64,000 nucleotides of DNA from Hydractinia symbiolongicarpus (taxonomy: Eukaryota; Cnidaria; Hydrozoa; Anthoathecata; Hydractiniidae). The stretch covers positions 37,617,828-37,681,827 of the forward strand of contig NC_079876.1 in assembly GCF_029227915.1 (NCBI RefSeq), read 5' to 3'. The position numbers and the translations under genes were made by a program. How positions within the stretch are numbered: the stretch's first letter is position 1; each line of letters opens with the position of its first letter. Shown piece after piece: positions 13,201 to 26,300 of the stretch. Under the pieces are notes generated by a model that made no database searches, was not told the origin of the DNA, and saw only the letters and a program-made list of their open reading frames with translations.

Positions 13201-14770
13201 GGGACCAATCCTAGCCGTTATCGCGCGCTGAAGAAATAGCGAGAATTCCAAAAACTTCATTTCATTGACTTTCTAAGAGTATCAATCCGTTTGAGTTACA
13301 ACGGTTGAGTCACATATTCGTATTAACATGTATTTCCTGATATTTTTCCGGTACTACTAGCTTGTATGGCTTTTAACAGTGAAACGATTGACTGTGGGAC
13401 TTAATTAAACTGATTATGGACTGTGACCTTATAAATGGTGAAGTGAGACAATTGGACTCCAAGAAATTTCATTCTTCCTAATTTGACATGATTGCCGGAA
13501 CTCAGCGATTACACTGGGCGCTGTGGTAGCGCTTCATTTAAGAATTTAGATAAATAACTCATTCTTTACTGAGGGACAAATCCTATCCGTTATCGCGCGT
13601 GAAAGAATTTCCGACAGTTTCAAAAACTACATTTCATTGTCTTTCTAACAGTGTCAGTCCGTTTGAGTTACATCGGTTGGGTCACATATTCGTACCAACA
13701 TGTATTTAGCGATATTTTTTGATATTACTAGGTTGTATCGCTTGTAACAATAAAACGATTGACTGTGGGACTTAATGGAACTGATTACGGACTGTGACCT
13801 TAAAAATGTTATAAGTGAGACAATTGGACTCCAAGAAATAACATTCTTCCTAATTTGACATGATTGCCGAAACTCAGCAATTACATTGGGCGCTGTGGTA
13901 GCGCTTCAATTAAAAATTAAGATAAAAAAGTCATTCTTTACTGTGGGACCAATCTTAGCCGTTATCGCGCGCTGAAGAATTAGAGACAGTTTCAAAAACT
14001 ACATTTCATTGACTTTTTAACGGTGTCAGTCCGTTTGAGTCACAACGGTTGGGTCACCTACTCGTACCAACATGTGCTTAGCGACATTTTTCTGATATTA
14101 CTAGGTTGCATCGCTTTTAACAATGAAACGATTGACTGTGGGACTTAATTGAACTAACTTTGGACTGTGACCTGATAAATGTAATAAATGAGACAATTGG
14201 ACTCCAAGAAATAACATTCTTCTTAATTTGACGGGATTTCCGGAACTCAGCGATTACACTGGGCGCTGTGGTAGCGCATCATTTAAAAATTTAGATAAAT
14301 AAGTCATTCTTTACTGTGGGACCAATCCTAGCCGTTATTGCGCTCTGAAGAAATATCGGCAGTTTCAAAAACTAAATTTCATTGACTTTCTAACCGTGTC
14401 AGTCCGTTTGAGTTACAACGGTTGGGTCACATATTCGTACCAACATGTATTTCGTGCTAATGTCCGGTATTACTAGGTTGTATGGCTTTTACCAGTGAAA
14501 CGATTGACTGTGGGACTTAATTGAACTGATTATGGACTGTGACTTTAAAAATGTTATAAGTGAGACAATTGGACTCCAAGAAATAACATTCTTCTTAATT
14601 TTACATGATTACCGGAACTCAGCGATTACACTGGGCGCTGTGGTAGCGCTTCATTTAAGAATTTAGATAAATAACTCATTCTTTACTGAGGGACAAATCC
14701 TATCCGTTATCGCGCGTGGAAGAAATAGCGACAGTTTCAAAAACTACATTTCATTGTCTTTCTAACAGTG
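4291..14770 (+). repeat. Mosaic satellite segment linking the duplicated blocks
   Basis: About 28 monomers of several classes in an order partly repeated further right. Markers with distant partners: CCTACTCG at about 4755, 14056, 22247 and 30061; ATTGATCTAAC at 5592 with partners at 23081 and 33132; CCCAGCGATT at 6061 with partners near 14990 and 23551; TTTTCCATGATTACC near 12737 with a partner near 21671. A 5-bp deletion at about 10216 (AGTCATACTG instead of AGTCATTCTTTACTG) marks one private copy. No gene is present. Confidence 0.85.
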
Positions 14771-17700
14771 TCAATCCGTTTGAGTTACAACGGTTGAGTC
14801 ACATATTCGTACCAACATGTATTTCCTGATATTTTTCTGGTACTACTAGCTTGTATGGCTTTTAACAGTGAAACGATTGACTGTGGGACTTAATTGAACT
14901 GATTATGGACTGTGACCTTATAAATGTTAAAGTGAGACAATTGGACTCCAAGAAATTTCATTCTTCCTAATTTGACATGATTGCCGGAACCCAGCGATTA
15001 CACTGGGCGCTGTGGTAGCGCTTCATTTAAGAATTTAGATAAATAACGCAATCTTTACTGAGGGACAAATCCTATCCGTTATCGCGCGTCAAAGATTTAG
15101 CGACAGTTTCAAAAACTACATTTCATTGTCTTTCTAACAGTGTCAGTCCGTTTGATTTACATCGGTTGGGTCACCTATTCGTACCAACATGTGCTTAGCG
15201 ATATTTTTCTGATATTACTAGGTTGCATCGCTTTTAACAATAAAACGATTGACTGTGGGACTTAATTGAACTAACTTTTAACTGTGACCTGATAAATGTG
15301 ATAAATGAGACAATTGGACTCCAAGAAATAACATTCTTCTTAATTTGACGAGATTTCCGGAACTCAGCAATTACATTGGGCGCTGTGGTAGCGCTTCAAT
15401 TAAAAATTAAGATAAAAAAGTCATTCTTTACTGTGAGACCAATCTTAGCCGTTATTGCGCTCTGAAGAAATATCAGCAGTTTCTAAAACTAAATTTCATT
15501 GACTTTCTAACCGTGTCAGTCCGTTTGAGTTACAACGGTTGGGTCACATATTCGTACCAACATGTATTTCGTGCTATTTTCCGGTATTACTAGGTTGTAT
15601 GGCTTTTACCAGTGAAACGATTGACTGTGGGACTTAATTGAACTGATTATGGACTGTGACTTTAAAAATGTTATAAGTGAGACAAGCGGACTCAAAGAAA
15701 TAACATTCTTTTTAATTTGACATGATTGCCGGAACTCAGCGATTACACTGGGCGCCATGGTAGCGCTTCATTTATGAATTTAGATAAATTAGTCATTCTT
15801 AACTGTGGGACCAATCCTAGCCGTTATCGCGCGCTGAAGAAATAGCGAGAGTTTCAAAAACTTTATTTCTTTGACTTTCTAAGAGTATCAATCCGTTTGA
15901 GTTACAACGGTTGAGACACATTTTCGTACCAACATGTATTTCCTGATATTTTTCCGGTACTACTAGCTTGTATGGCTTTTAACAGTGAAACGATTGACTG
16001 TGGGACTTAATTGAACTGATTATGGACTGTGACCTTATAAATGTTAAAGTGAAACAATTGGACTCCAAGAAATTTCATTCTTCCTAATTTGACATGATTG
16101 CCGGAACTCAGCGGTTACACTGGGCGCTGTGGTAGCGCTTCATTTAAGAATTTAGATAAATAACTCATTCTTTACTGAGGGACAAATCCTATCCGTTATC
16201 GCGCGTGGAAGAAATAGCGACAGTTTCAAAAACTACATTTCATTGTCTTTCTAACAGTGTCAGTCCGTTTGAGTTACATCGGTTGGGTCACATATTCGTA
16301 CCAACATGTATTTAGCGATATTTTTTGATATTACTAGGTTGTATCACTTTTAACAATGAAACGATTGACTGTGGGACTTAATTGAATTAACTTTGGACTG
16401 TGACCTGATAAATGTGATAAATGAGAAAATTGGACTCCAAGAAATAACATTCTCCTCAATTTGACATGATTGCCGAAACTCAGCGATTACACTGGGCGCT
16501 GTGGTAGCCCTTTATTTAAAAATTTAGATAAATAAGTCATTCTTTACTGTGGGACCAATCCTAGCCGTTATCGCGCGCTGAAGAAATAGCGAGAATTTCA
16601 AAAACTTCATTTCATTGACTTTCTAAGAGTATCAATCCGTTTGAGTTACAACGGTTGAGTCACATATTCGTATTAACATGTATTTCCTGATATTTTTCCG
16701 GTACTACTAGCTTGTATGGCTTTTAACAGTGAAACGATTGACTGTGGGACTTAATTGAACTGATTATGGACTGTGACCTTATAAATGTTAAAGTGAGACA
16801 ATTGGACTCCAAGAAATTTCATTCTTCCTAATTTGACATGATTGCCGGAACTCAGCGATTACACTGGGCGCTGTGGTAGCGCTTCATTTAAGAGTTTAGA
16901 TAAATAACTCATTCTTTACTGAGGGACAAATCCTATCCGTTATCGCGCGTGAAAGAATTAGCGACAGTTTCAAAAACTACATTTCATTGTCCTTCTAACA
17001 GTGTCAGTCCGTTTGAGTTACATCGGTTGGGTCACATATTCGTACCAACATGTATTTAGCGATATTTTTTGATATTACTAGGTTGTATCGCTTGTAACAA
17101 TAAAACGATTGACTTTGGGACTTAATGGAACTGATTATGGACTGTGACCTTAAAAATGTTATAAGTGAGACAATTGGACTCCAAGAAATAACATTCTTCT
17201 TAATTTTTCATGATTACCGGAACTCAGCGATTACACTGGGCGCTGTGGTAGCGCTTCATTTAAGAATTTAGATAAATAACTCATTCTTTACTGAGGGACA
17301 AATCCTATCCGTTATCGCGCGTGGAAGAAATAGCGACAGTTTCAAAAACTACATTTCATTGTCTTTCTAACAGTGTCAGTCCGTTTGAGTTACATCGGTT
17401 GGGTCACATATTCGTACCAACATGTATTTAGCGATATTTTTTGATATTACTAGGTTGTATCGCTTTTAACAATGAAACGATTGACTGTGGGACTTAATTG
17501 AACTAACTTTGGACTGTGACCTGATAAATGTGATAAATGAGACAATTGGACTCCAAGAAATAACATTCTTCTTAATTTGACAGGATTTCCGGAACTCAGC
17601 GATTACACTGGGCGCTGTGGTAGCGCATCATTTAAAAATTTAGATAAATAAGTCATTCTTTACTGTGGGACCAATCCTAGCCGTTATTGCGCTCTGAAGA

Positions 17701-20700
17701 AATAACGGCAGTTTCAAAAACTAAATTTCATTGACTTTCTAACCGTGTCAGTCCGTTGGAGTTACAACGGTTGGGTCACCTATTCGTACCAACATGTGCT
17801 TAGCGACATTTTTCTGATATTACTAGGTTGCATCGCTTTTAACAATGAAACGATTGACTGTGGGACTTAATTGAACTGATTATGGACTGTGACTTTAAAA
17901 ATGTTATAAGTGAGACAATTGGACTCCAAGAAATAACATTCTTCTTAATTTTACATGATTACCGGAACTCAGCAATTACACTGGGCGCTGTGGTAGCGCT
18001 TCATTTAAGAATTTAGATAAATAACTCATTCTTTACTGAGGGACAAATCCTATCCGTTATCGCGCGTGGAAGAAATAGCGACAGTTTCAAAAACTACATT
18101 TCATTGTCTTTCTAACAGTGTCAGTCCGTTTGAGTTACATCGGTTGGGTCACATATTCGTACCAACATGTATTTAGCGATATTTTTTGATATTACTAGGT
18201 TGTATCGCTTTTAACAATGAAACGATTGACTGTGGGACTTAATTGAACTAACTTTGGACTGTGACCTGATAAATGTGATAAATGAGACAATTGGACTCCA
18301 AGAAATAACATTCTTCTTAATTTGACAGGATTTCCGGAACTCAGCGATTACACTGGGCGCTGTGGTAGCGCATCATTTAAAAATTTAGATAAATAAGTCA
18401 TTCTTTACTGTGGGACCAATCCTAGCCGTTATTGCGCTCTGAAGAAATATCGGCAGTTTCAAAAACTAAATTTCATTGACTTTCTAACCGTGTCAGTCCG
18501 TTGGAGTTACAACGGTTGGGTCACATATTCGTACCAACATGTATTTAGCGATATTTTTTTGATATTACTAAGTTGTATCGCTTTTAACAATGAAACGAAT
18601 GACTGTGGGACTTAATTGAACTAACTTTGGACTGTGACCTGATAAATGTGATAAATGAGAAAATTGGACTCCAAGAAATAACATTCTCCTCAATTTGACA
18701 TGATTGCCGAAACTCAGCGATTACACTGGGCGCTGTGGTAGCGCTTTATTTAAGAATTTAGATAAATAAGTCATTCTTTACTGTGGGACCAATCCTAGCC
18801 GTTATCGCGCGCTGAAGAAATAGCGAGAATTTCAAAAACTTCATTTCATTGACTTTCTAAGAGTATCAATCCGTTTGAGTTACAACGGTTGAGTCACATA
18901 TTCGTATTAACATGTATTTCCTGATATTTTTCCGGTACTACTAGCTTGTATGGCTTTTAACAGTGAAACGATTGACTGTGGGACTTAATTGAACTGATTA
19001 TGGACTGTGACCTTATAAATGTTAAAGTGAGACAATTGGACTGCAAGAAATTTCATTCTTCCTAATTTGACATGATTGCCGGAACTCAGCGATTACACTG
19101 GGCGCTGTGGTAGCGCTTCATTTAAGAATTTAGATAAATAACTCATTCTTTACTGAGGGACAAATCCTATCCGTTATCGCGCGTGAAAGAATTAGCGACA
19201 GTTTCAAAAACTACATTTCATTGTCTTTCTAACAGTGTCAGTCCGTTTGAGTTACATCGGTTGGGTCACATATTCGTACCAACATGTATTTAGCGATATT
19301 TTTTGATATTACTAGGTTGTATCGCTTGTAACAATAAAACGATTGACTGTGGGACTTAATGGAACTGATTACGGACTGTGACCTTAAAAATGTTATAAGT
19401 GAGACAATTGGACTCCAAGAAATAACATTCTTCCTAATTTGACATGATTGCCGAAACTCAGCAATTACATTGGGCGCTGTGGTAGCGCTTCAATTAAAAA
19501 TTAAGATAAAAAAGTCATTCTTTACTGTGGGACCAATCTTAGCCGTTATCGCGCGCTGAAGAATTAGAGACAGTTTCAAAAACTACATTTCATTGACTTT
19601 TTAACGGTGTCAGTCCGTTTGAGTTACAACGGTTGGGTCACCTATTCGTACCAACATGTGCTTAGCGACATTTTTCTGATATTACTAGGTTGCATCGCTT
19701 TTAACAATGAAACGATTGACTGTGGGACTTAATTGAACTAACTTTGGACTGTGACCTGATAAATGTAATAAATGAGACAATTGGACTCCAAGAAATAACA
19801 TTCTTCTTAATTTGACGGGATTTCCGGAAATCAGCGATTACACTGGGCGCTGTGGTAGCGCATCATTTAAAAATTTAGATAAATAAGTCATTCTTTACTG
19901 TGGGACCAATCCTAGCCGTTATTGCGCTCTGAAGAAATATCGGCAGTTTCAAAAACTAAATTTCATTGACTTTCTAACCGTGTCAGTCCGTTTGAGTTAC
20001 AACGGTTGGGTCACATATTCGTACCAACATGTATTTCGTGCTATTTTCCGGTATTACTAGGTTGTATGGCTTTTACCAGTGAAACGATTGACTGTGGGAC
20101 TTAATTGAACTGATTATGGACTGTGACTTTAAAAATGTTATAAGTGAGACAATTGGACTCCAAGAAATAACATTCTTCTTAATTTTACATGATTACCGGA
20201 ACTCAGCGATTACACTGGGCGCTGTGGTAGCGCTTCATTTAAGAATTTAGATAAATAACTCATTCTTTACTGAGGGACAAATCCTATCCGTTATCGCGCG
20301 TGGAAGAAATAGCGACAGTTTCAAAAACTACATTTCATTGTCTTTCTAACAGTGTCAGTCCGTTTGAGTTACATCGGTTGGGTCACATATTCGTACCAAC
20401 ATGTATTTAGCGATATTTTTTGATATTACTAGGTTGTATCGCTTTTAACAATGAAACGATTGACTGTGGGACTTAATTGAACTAACTTTGGACTGTGACC
20501 TGATAAATGTGATAAATGAGACAATTGGACTCTAAGAAATAACATTCTTCTTAATTTGACAGGATTTCCGGAACTCAGCGATTACACTGGGCGCTGTGGT
20601 AGCGCATCATTTAAAAATTTAGATAAATAAGTCATTCTTTACTGTGGGACCAATCCTAGCCGTTATTGCGCTCTGAAGAAATATCGGCAGTTTCAAAAAC

Positions 20701-21285
20701 TAAATTTCATTGACTTTCTAACCGTGTCAGTCCGTTGGAGTTACAACGGTTGAGTCACATATTCGTATTAACATGTATTTCCTGATAGTTTTCCGGTACT
20801 ACTAGCTTGTATGGCTTTTAACAGTGAAACGATTGACTGTGGGACTTAATTGAACTGATTATGGACTGTGACCTTATAAATGTTAAAGTGAGACAATTGG
20901 ACTCCAAGAAATTTCATTCTTCCTAATTTGACATGATTACCGGAACTCAGCGATTACACTGGGCGCTGTGGTAGCGCTTCATTTAAGAATTTAGATAAAT
21001 AACTCATTCTTTACTGAGGGACAAATCCTATCCGTTATCGCGCGTGAAAGAATTAGCGACAGTTTCAAAAACTACATTTCATTGTCTTTCTAACAGTGTC
21101 AGTCCGTTTGAGTTACATCGGTTGGGTCACATATTCGTACCAACATGTATTTAGCGATATTTTTGATATTACTAGGTTGTATCGCTTGTAACAATAAAAC
21201 GATTGACTGTGGGACTTAATGGAACTGATTACGGACTGTGACCTTAAAAATGTTATAAGTGAGACAATTGGACTCCAAGAAATAA
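14771..21285 (+). repeat. 6.5-kb satellite superblock, copy A
   Basis: This block is repeated at 23332-29846 with a constant displacement of 8561 bp, equal to 23 monomers. Shared private variants at that displacement include TTTGATTTAC (15151), CTAACTTTTA (15271), GACAAGCGGA (15681), GAAACAATTG (16051), GTGGTAGCCC (16501), AGAGTTTAGA (16891), ATTTCCGGAA followed by ATCAG (19820) and CCTGATAGTT (20781). Only a small number of differences were noticed by eye. The left end is a mosaic junction inside a monomer at 14771; the right end is about 21285. Confidence 0.88.
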
Positions 21286-23331
21286 CATTCTTCTTAATTT
21301 GACGGGATTTCCGGAACTCAGCGATTACACTGGGCGCTGTGGTAGCGCATCATTTAAAAATTTAGATAAATAAGTCATTCTTTACTGTGGGACCAATCCT
21401 AGCCGTTATTGCGCTCTGAAGAAATATCGGCAGTTTCAAAAACTAAATTTCATTGACTTTCTAACCGTGTCAGTCCGTTTGAGTTACAACGGTTGGGTCA
21501 CATATTCGTACCAACATGTATTTCGTGCTATTTTCCGGTATTACTAGGTTGTATGGCTTTTACCAGTGAAACGATTGACTGTGGGACTTAATTGAACTGA
21601 TTATGGACTGTGACTTTAAAAATGTTATAAGTGAGACAATTGGACTCCAAGAAATAACATTCTTCTTAATTTTCCATGATTACCGGAACTCAGCGATTAC
21701 ACTGGGCGCTGTGGTAGCGCTTCATTTAAGAATTTAGATAAATAACTCATTCTTTACTGAGGGACAAATCCTATCCGTTATCGCGCGTGGAAGAAATAGC
21801 GACAGTTTCAAAAACTACATTTCATTGTCTTTCTAACAGTGTCAGTCCGTTTGAGTTACATCGGTTGGGTCACATATTCGTACTAACATGTATTTAGCGA
21901 TATTTTTTTGATATTACTAAGTTGCATCGCTTTTAAGAATGAAACGAATGACTGTGGGACTTAATTGAACTAACTTTGGACTGTGACCTGATAAATGTGA
22001 TAAATGAGAAAATTGGACTCCAAGAAATAACATTCTCCTCAATTTGACATGATTGCCGAAACTCAGCGATTACACTGGGCGCTGTGGTAGCGCTTCAATT
22101 AAAAATTAAGATAAAAAAGTCATTCTTTACTGTGGGACCAATCTTAGCCGTTATCGCGCGCTGAAGAATTAGAGACAGTTTCAAAAACTACATTTCATTG
22201 ACTTTTTAACGGTGTCAGTCCGTTTGAGTCACAACGGTTGGGTCACCTACTCGTACCAACATGTGCTTAGCGACATTTTTCTGATATAACTAGGTTGCAT
22301 CGCTTTTAACAATGAAACGATTGACTGTGGGACTTAATTGAACTAACTTTGGACTGTGACCTGATAAATGTAATAAATGAGACAATTGGACTCCAAGAAA
22401 TAACATTCTTCTTAATTTGACGGGATTTCCGGAACTCAGCGATTACACTGGGCGCTGTGGTAGCGCATCATTTAAAAATTTAGATAAATAAGTCATTCTT
22501 TACTGTGGGACCAATCCTAGCCGTTATTGCGCTCTGAAGAAATATCAGCAGTTTCAAAAACTAAATTTCATTGACTTTCTAACCGTGTCAGTCCGTTTGA
22601 GTTACAACGGTTGGGTCACATATTCGTACCAACATGTATTTCGTGCTAATTTCCGGTATTACTAGGTTGTATGGCTTTTACCAGTGAAACGATTGACTGT
22701 GGGACTTAATTGAACTGATTATGGACTGTGACTTTAAAAATGTTATAAGTGAGACAATTGGACTCCAAGAAATAACATTCTTCTTAATTTTACATGATTA
22801 CCGGAACTCAGCGATTACACTGGGCGCTGTGGTAGCGCTTCATTTAAGAATTTAGATAAATAACTCATTCTTTACTGAGGGACAAATCCTATCCGTTATC
22901 GCGCGTGGAAGAAATAGCGACAGTTTCAAAAACTACATTTCATTGTCTTTCTAACAGTGTCAGTCCGTTTGAGTTACATCGGTTGGGTCACATATTCGTA
23001 CCAACATGTATTTAGCGATATTTTTTGATATTACTAGGTTGTATCGCTTTTAACAATGAAACGATTGACTGTGGGACTTAATTGATCTAACTTTGGACTG
23101 TGACCTGATAAATGTGATAAATGAGACAATTGGACTCCAAGAAATAACATTCTTCTTAATTTGACAGGATTTCCGGAACTCAGCGATTACACTGGGCGCT
23201 GTGGTAGCGCATCATTTAAAAATTTAGATAAATTAGTCATTCTTAACTGTGGGACCAATCCTAGCCGTTATCGCGCGCTGAAGAAATAGCGAGAGTTTCA
23301 AAAAATTCATTTCATTGACTTTCTAAGAGTA
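21286..23331 (+). repeat. Bridge between superblock copies, built from two source patterns
   Basis: About 5.5 monomers lie between the two 8561-bp-displaced copies. The first part (to about 22090) follows the pattern at 12.35-13.15 kb with a displacement of about 8934 bp (24 monomers). From about 22100 it follows the pattern at 13.9-14.77 kb with a displacement of about 8189 bp (22 monomers). The switch occurs within one monomer around 22090-22110, right after the GCGCT...AGCGC element. Confidence 0.75.
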
Positions 23332-26300
23332 TCAATCCGTTTGAGTTACAACGGTTGAGTCACATATTCGTACCAACATGTATTTCCTGATATTTTTCTG
23401 GTACTACTAGCTTGTATGGCTTTTAACAGTGAAACGATTGACTGTGGGACTTAATTGAACTGATTATGGACTGTGACCTTATAAATGTTAAAGTGAGACA
23501 ATTGGACTCCAAGAAATTTCATTCTTCCTAATTTGACATGATTGCCGGAACCCAGCGATTACACTGGGCGCTGTGGTAGCGCTTCATTTAAGAATTTAGA
23601 TAAATAACTCAATCTTTACTGAGGGACAAATCCTATCCGTTATCGCGCGTCAAAGATTTAGCGACAGTTTCAAAAACTACATTTCATTGTCTTTCTAACA
23701 GTGTCAGTCCGTTTGATTTACATCGGTTGGGTCACCTATTCGTACCAACATGTGCTTAGCGATATTTTTCTGATATTACTAGGTTGCATCGCTTTTAACA
23801 ATAAAACGATTGACTGTGGGACTTAATTGAACTAACTTTTAACTGTGACCTGATAAATGTGATAAATGAGACAATTGGACTCCAAGAAATAACATTCTTC
23901 TTAATTTGACGAGATTTCCGGAACTCAGCAATTACATTGGGCGCTGTGGTAGCGCTTCAATTAAAAATTAAGATAAAAAAGTCATTCTTTACTGTGAGAC
24001 CAATCTTAGCCGTTATTGCGCTCTGAAGAAATATCAGCAGTTTCTAAAACTAAATTTCATTGACTTTCTAACCGTGTCAGTCCGTTTGAGTTACAACGGT
24101 TGGGTCACATATTCGTACCAACATGTATTTCGTGCTATTTTCCGGTATTACTAGGTTGTATGGCTTTTACCAGTGAAACGATTGACTGTGGGACTTAATT
24201 GAACTGATTATGGACTGTGACTTTAAAAATGTTATAAGTGAGACAAGCGGACTCAAAGAAATAACATTCTTTTTAATTTGACATGATTGCCGGAACTCAG
24301 CGATTACACTGGGCGCCATGGTAGCGCTTCATTTATGAATTTAGATAAATTAGTCATTCTTAACTGTGGGACCAATCCTAGCCGTTATCGCGCACTGAAG
24401 AAATAGCGAGAGTTTCAAAAACTTTATTTCATTGACTTTCTAAGAGTATCAATCCGTTTGAGTTACAACGGTTGAGACACATTTTCGTACCAACATGTAT
24501 TTCCTGATATTTTTCCGGTACTACTAGCTTGTATGGCTTTTAACAGTGAAACGATTGACTGTGGGACTTAATTGAACTGATTATGGACTGTGACCTTATA
24601 AATGTTAAAGTGAAACAATTGGACTCCAAGAAATTTCATTCTTCCTAATTTGACATGATTGCCGGAACTCAGCGGTTACACTGGGCGCTGTGGTAGCGCT
24701 TCATTTAAGAATTTAGATAAATAACTCATTCTTTACTGAGGGACAAATCCTATCCGTTATCGCGCGTGGAAGAAATAGCGACAGTTTCAAAAACTACATT
24801 TCATTGTCTTTCTAACAGTGTCAGTCCGTTTGAGTTACATCGGTTGGGTCACATATTCGTACCAACATGTATTTAGCGATATTTTTTGATATTACTAGGT
24901 TGTATCGCTTTTAACAATGAAACGATTGACTGTGGGACTTAATTGAACTAACCTTGGACTGTGACCTGATAAATGTGATAAATGAGAAAATTGGACTCCA
25001 AGAAATAACATTCTCCTCAATTTGACATGATTGCCGAAACTCAGCGATTACACTGGGCGCTGTGGTAGCCCTTTATTTAAAAATTTAGATAAATAAGTCA
25101 TTCTTTACTGTGGGACCAATCCTAGCCGTTATCGCGCGCTGAAGAAATAGCGAGAATTTCAAAAACTTCATTTCATTGACTTTCTAAGAGTATCAATCCG
25201 TTTGAGTTACAACGGTTGAGTCACATATTCGTATTAACATGTATTTCCTGATATTTTTCCGGTACTACTAGCTTGTATGGCTTTTAACAGTGAAACGATT
25301 GACTGTGGGACTTAATTGAACTGATTATGGACTGTGACCTTATAAATGTTAAAGTGAGACAATTGGACTCCAAGAAATTTCATTCTTCCTAATTTGACAT
25401 GATTGCCGGAACTCAGCGATTACACTGGGCGCTGTGGTAGCGCTTCATTTAAGAGTTTAGATAAATAACTCATTCTTTACTGAGGGACAAATCCTATCCG
25501 TTATCGCGCGTGAAAGAATTAGCGACAGTTTCAAAAACTACATTTCATTATCCTTCTAACAGTGTCAGTCCGTTTGAGTTACATCGGTTGGGTCACATAT
25601 TCGTACCAACATGTATTTAGCGATATTTTTTGATATTACTAGGTTGTATCGCTTGTAACAATAAAACGATTGACTGTGGGACTTAATTGAACTAACTTTG
25701 GACTGTGACCTGATAAATGTGATAAATGAGACAATTGGACTCCAAGAAATAACATTCTTCTTAATTTGACAGGATTACCGGAACTCAGCGATTACACTGG
25801 GCGCTGTGGTAGCGCTTCATTTAAGAATTTAGATAAATAACTCATTCTTTACTGAGGGACAAATCCTATCCGTTATCGCGCGTGGAAGAAATAGCGACAG
25901 TTTCAAAAACTACATTTCATTGTCGTTCTAACAGTGTCAGTCCGTTTGAGTTACATCGGTTGGGTCACATATTCGTACCAACATGTATTTAGCGATATTT
26001 TTTGATATTACTAGGTTGTATCGCTTTTAACAATGAAACGATTGACTGTGGGACTTAATTGAACTAACTTTGGACTGTGACCTGATAAATGTGATAAATG
26101 AGACAATTGGACTCCAAGAAATAACATTCTTCTTAATTTGACAGGATTTCCGGAACTCAGCGATTACACTGGGCGCTGTGGTAGCGCATCATTTAAAAAT
26201 TTAGATAAATAAGTCATTCTTTACTGTGGGACCAATCCTAGCCGTTATTGCGCTCTGAAGAAATAACGGCAGTTTCAAAAACTAAATTTCATTGACTTTC

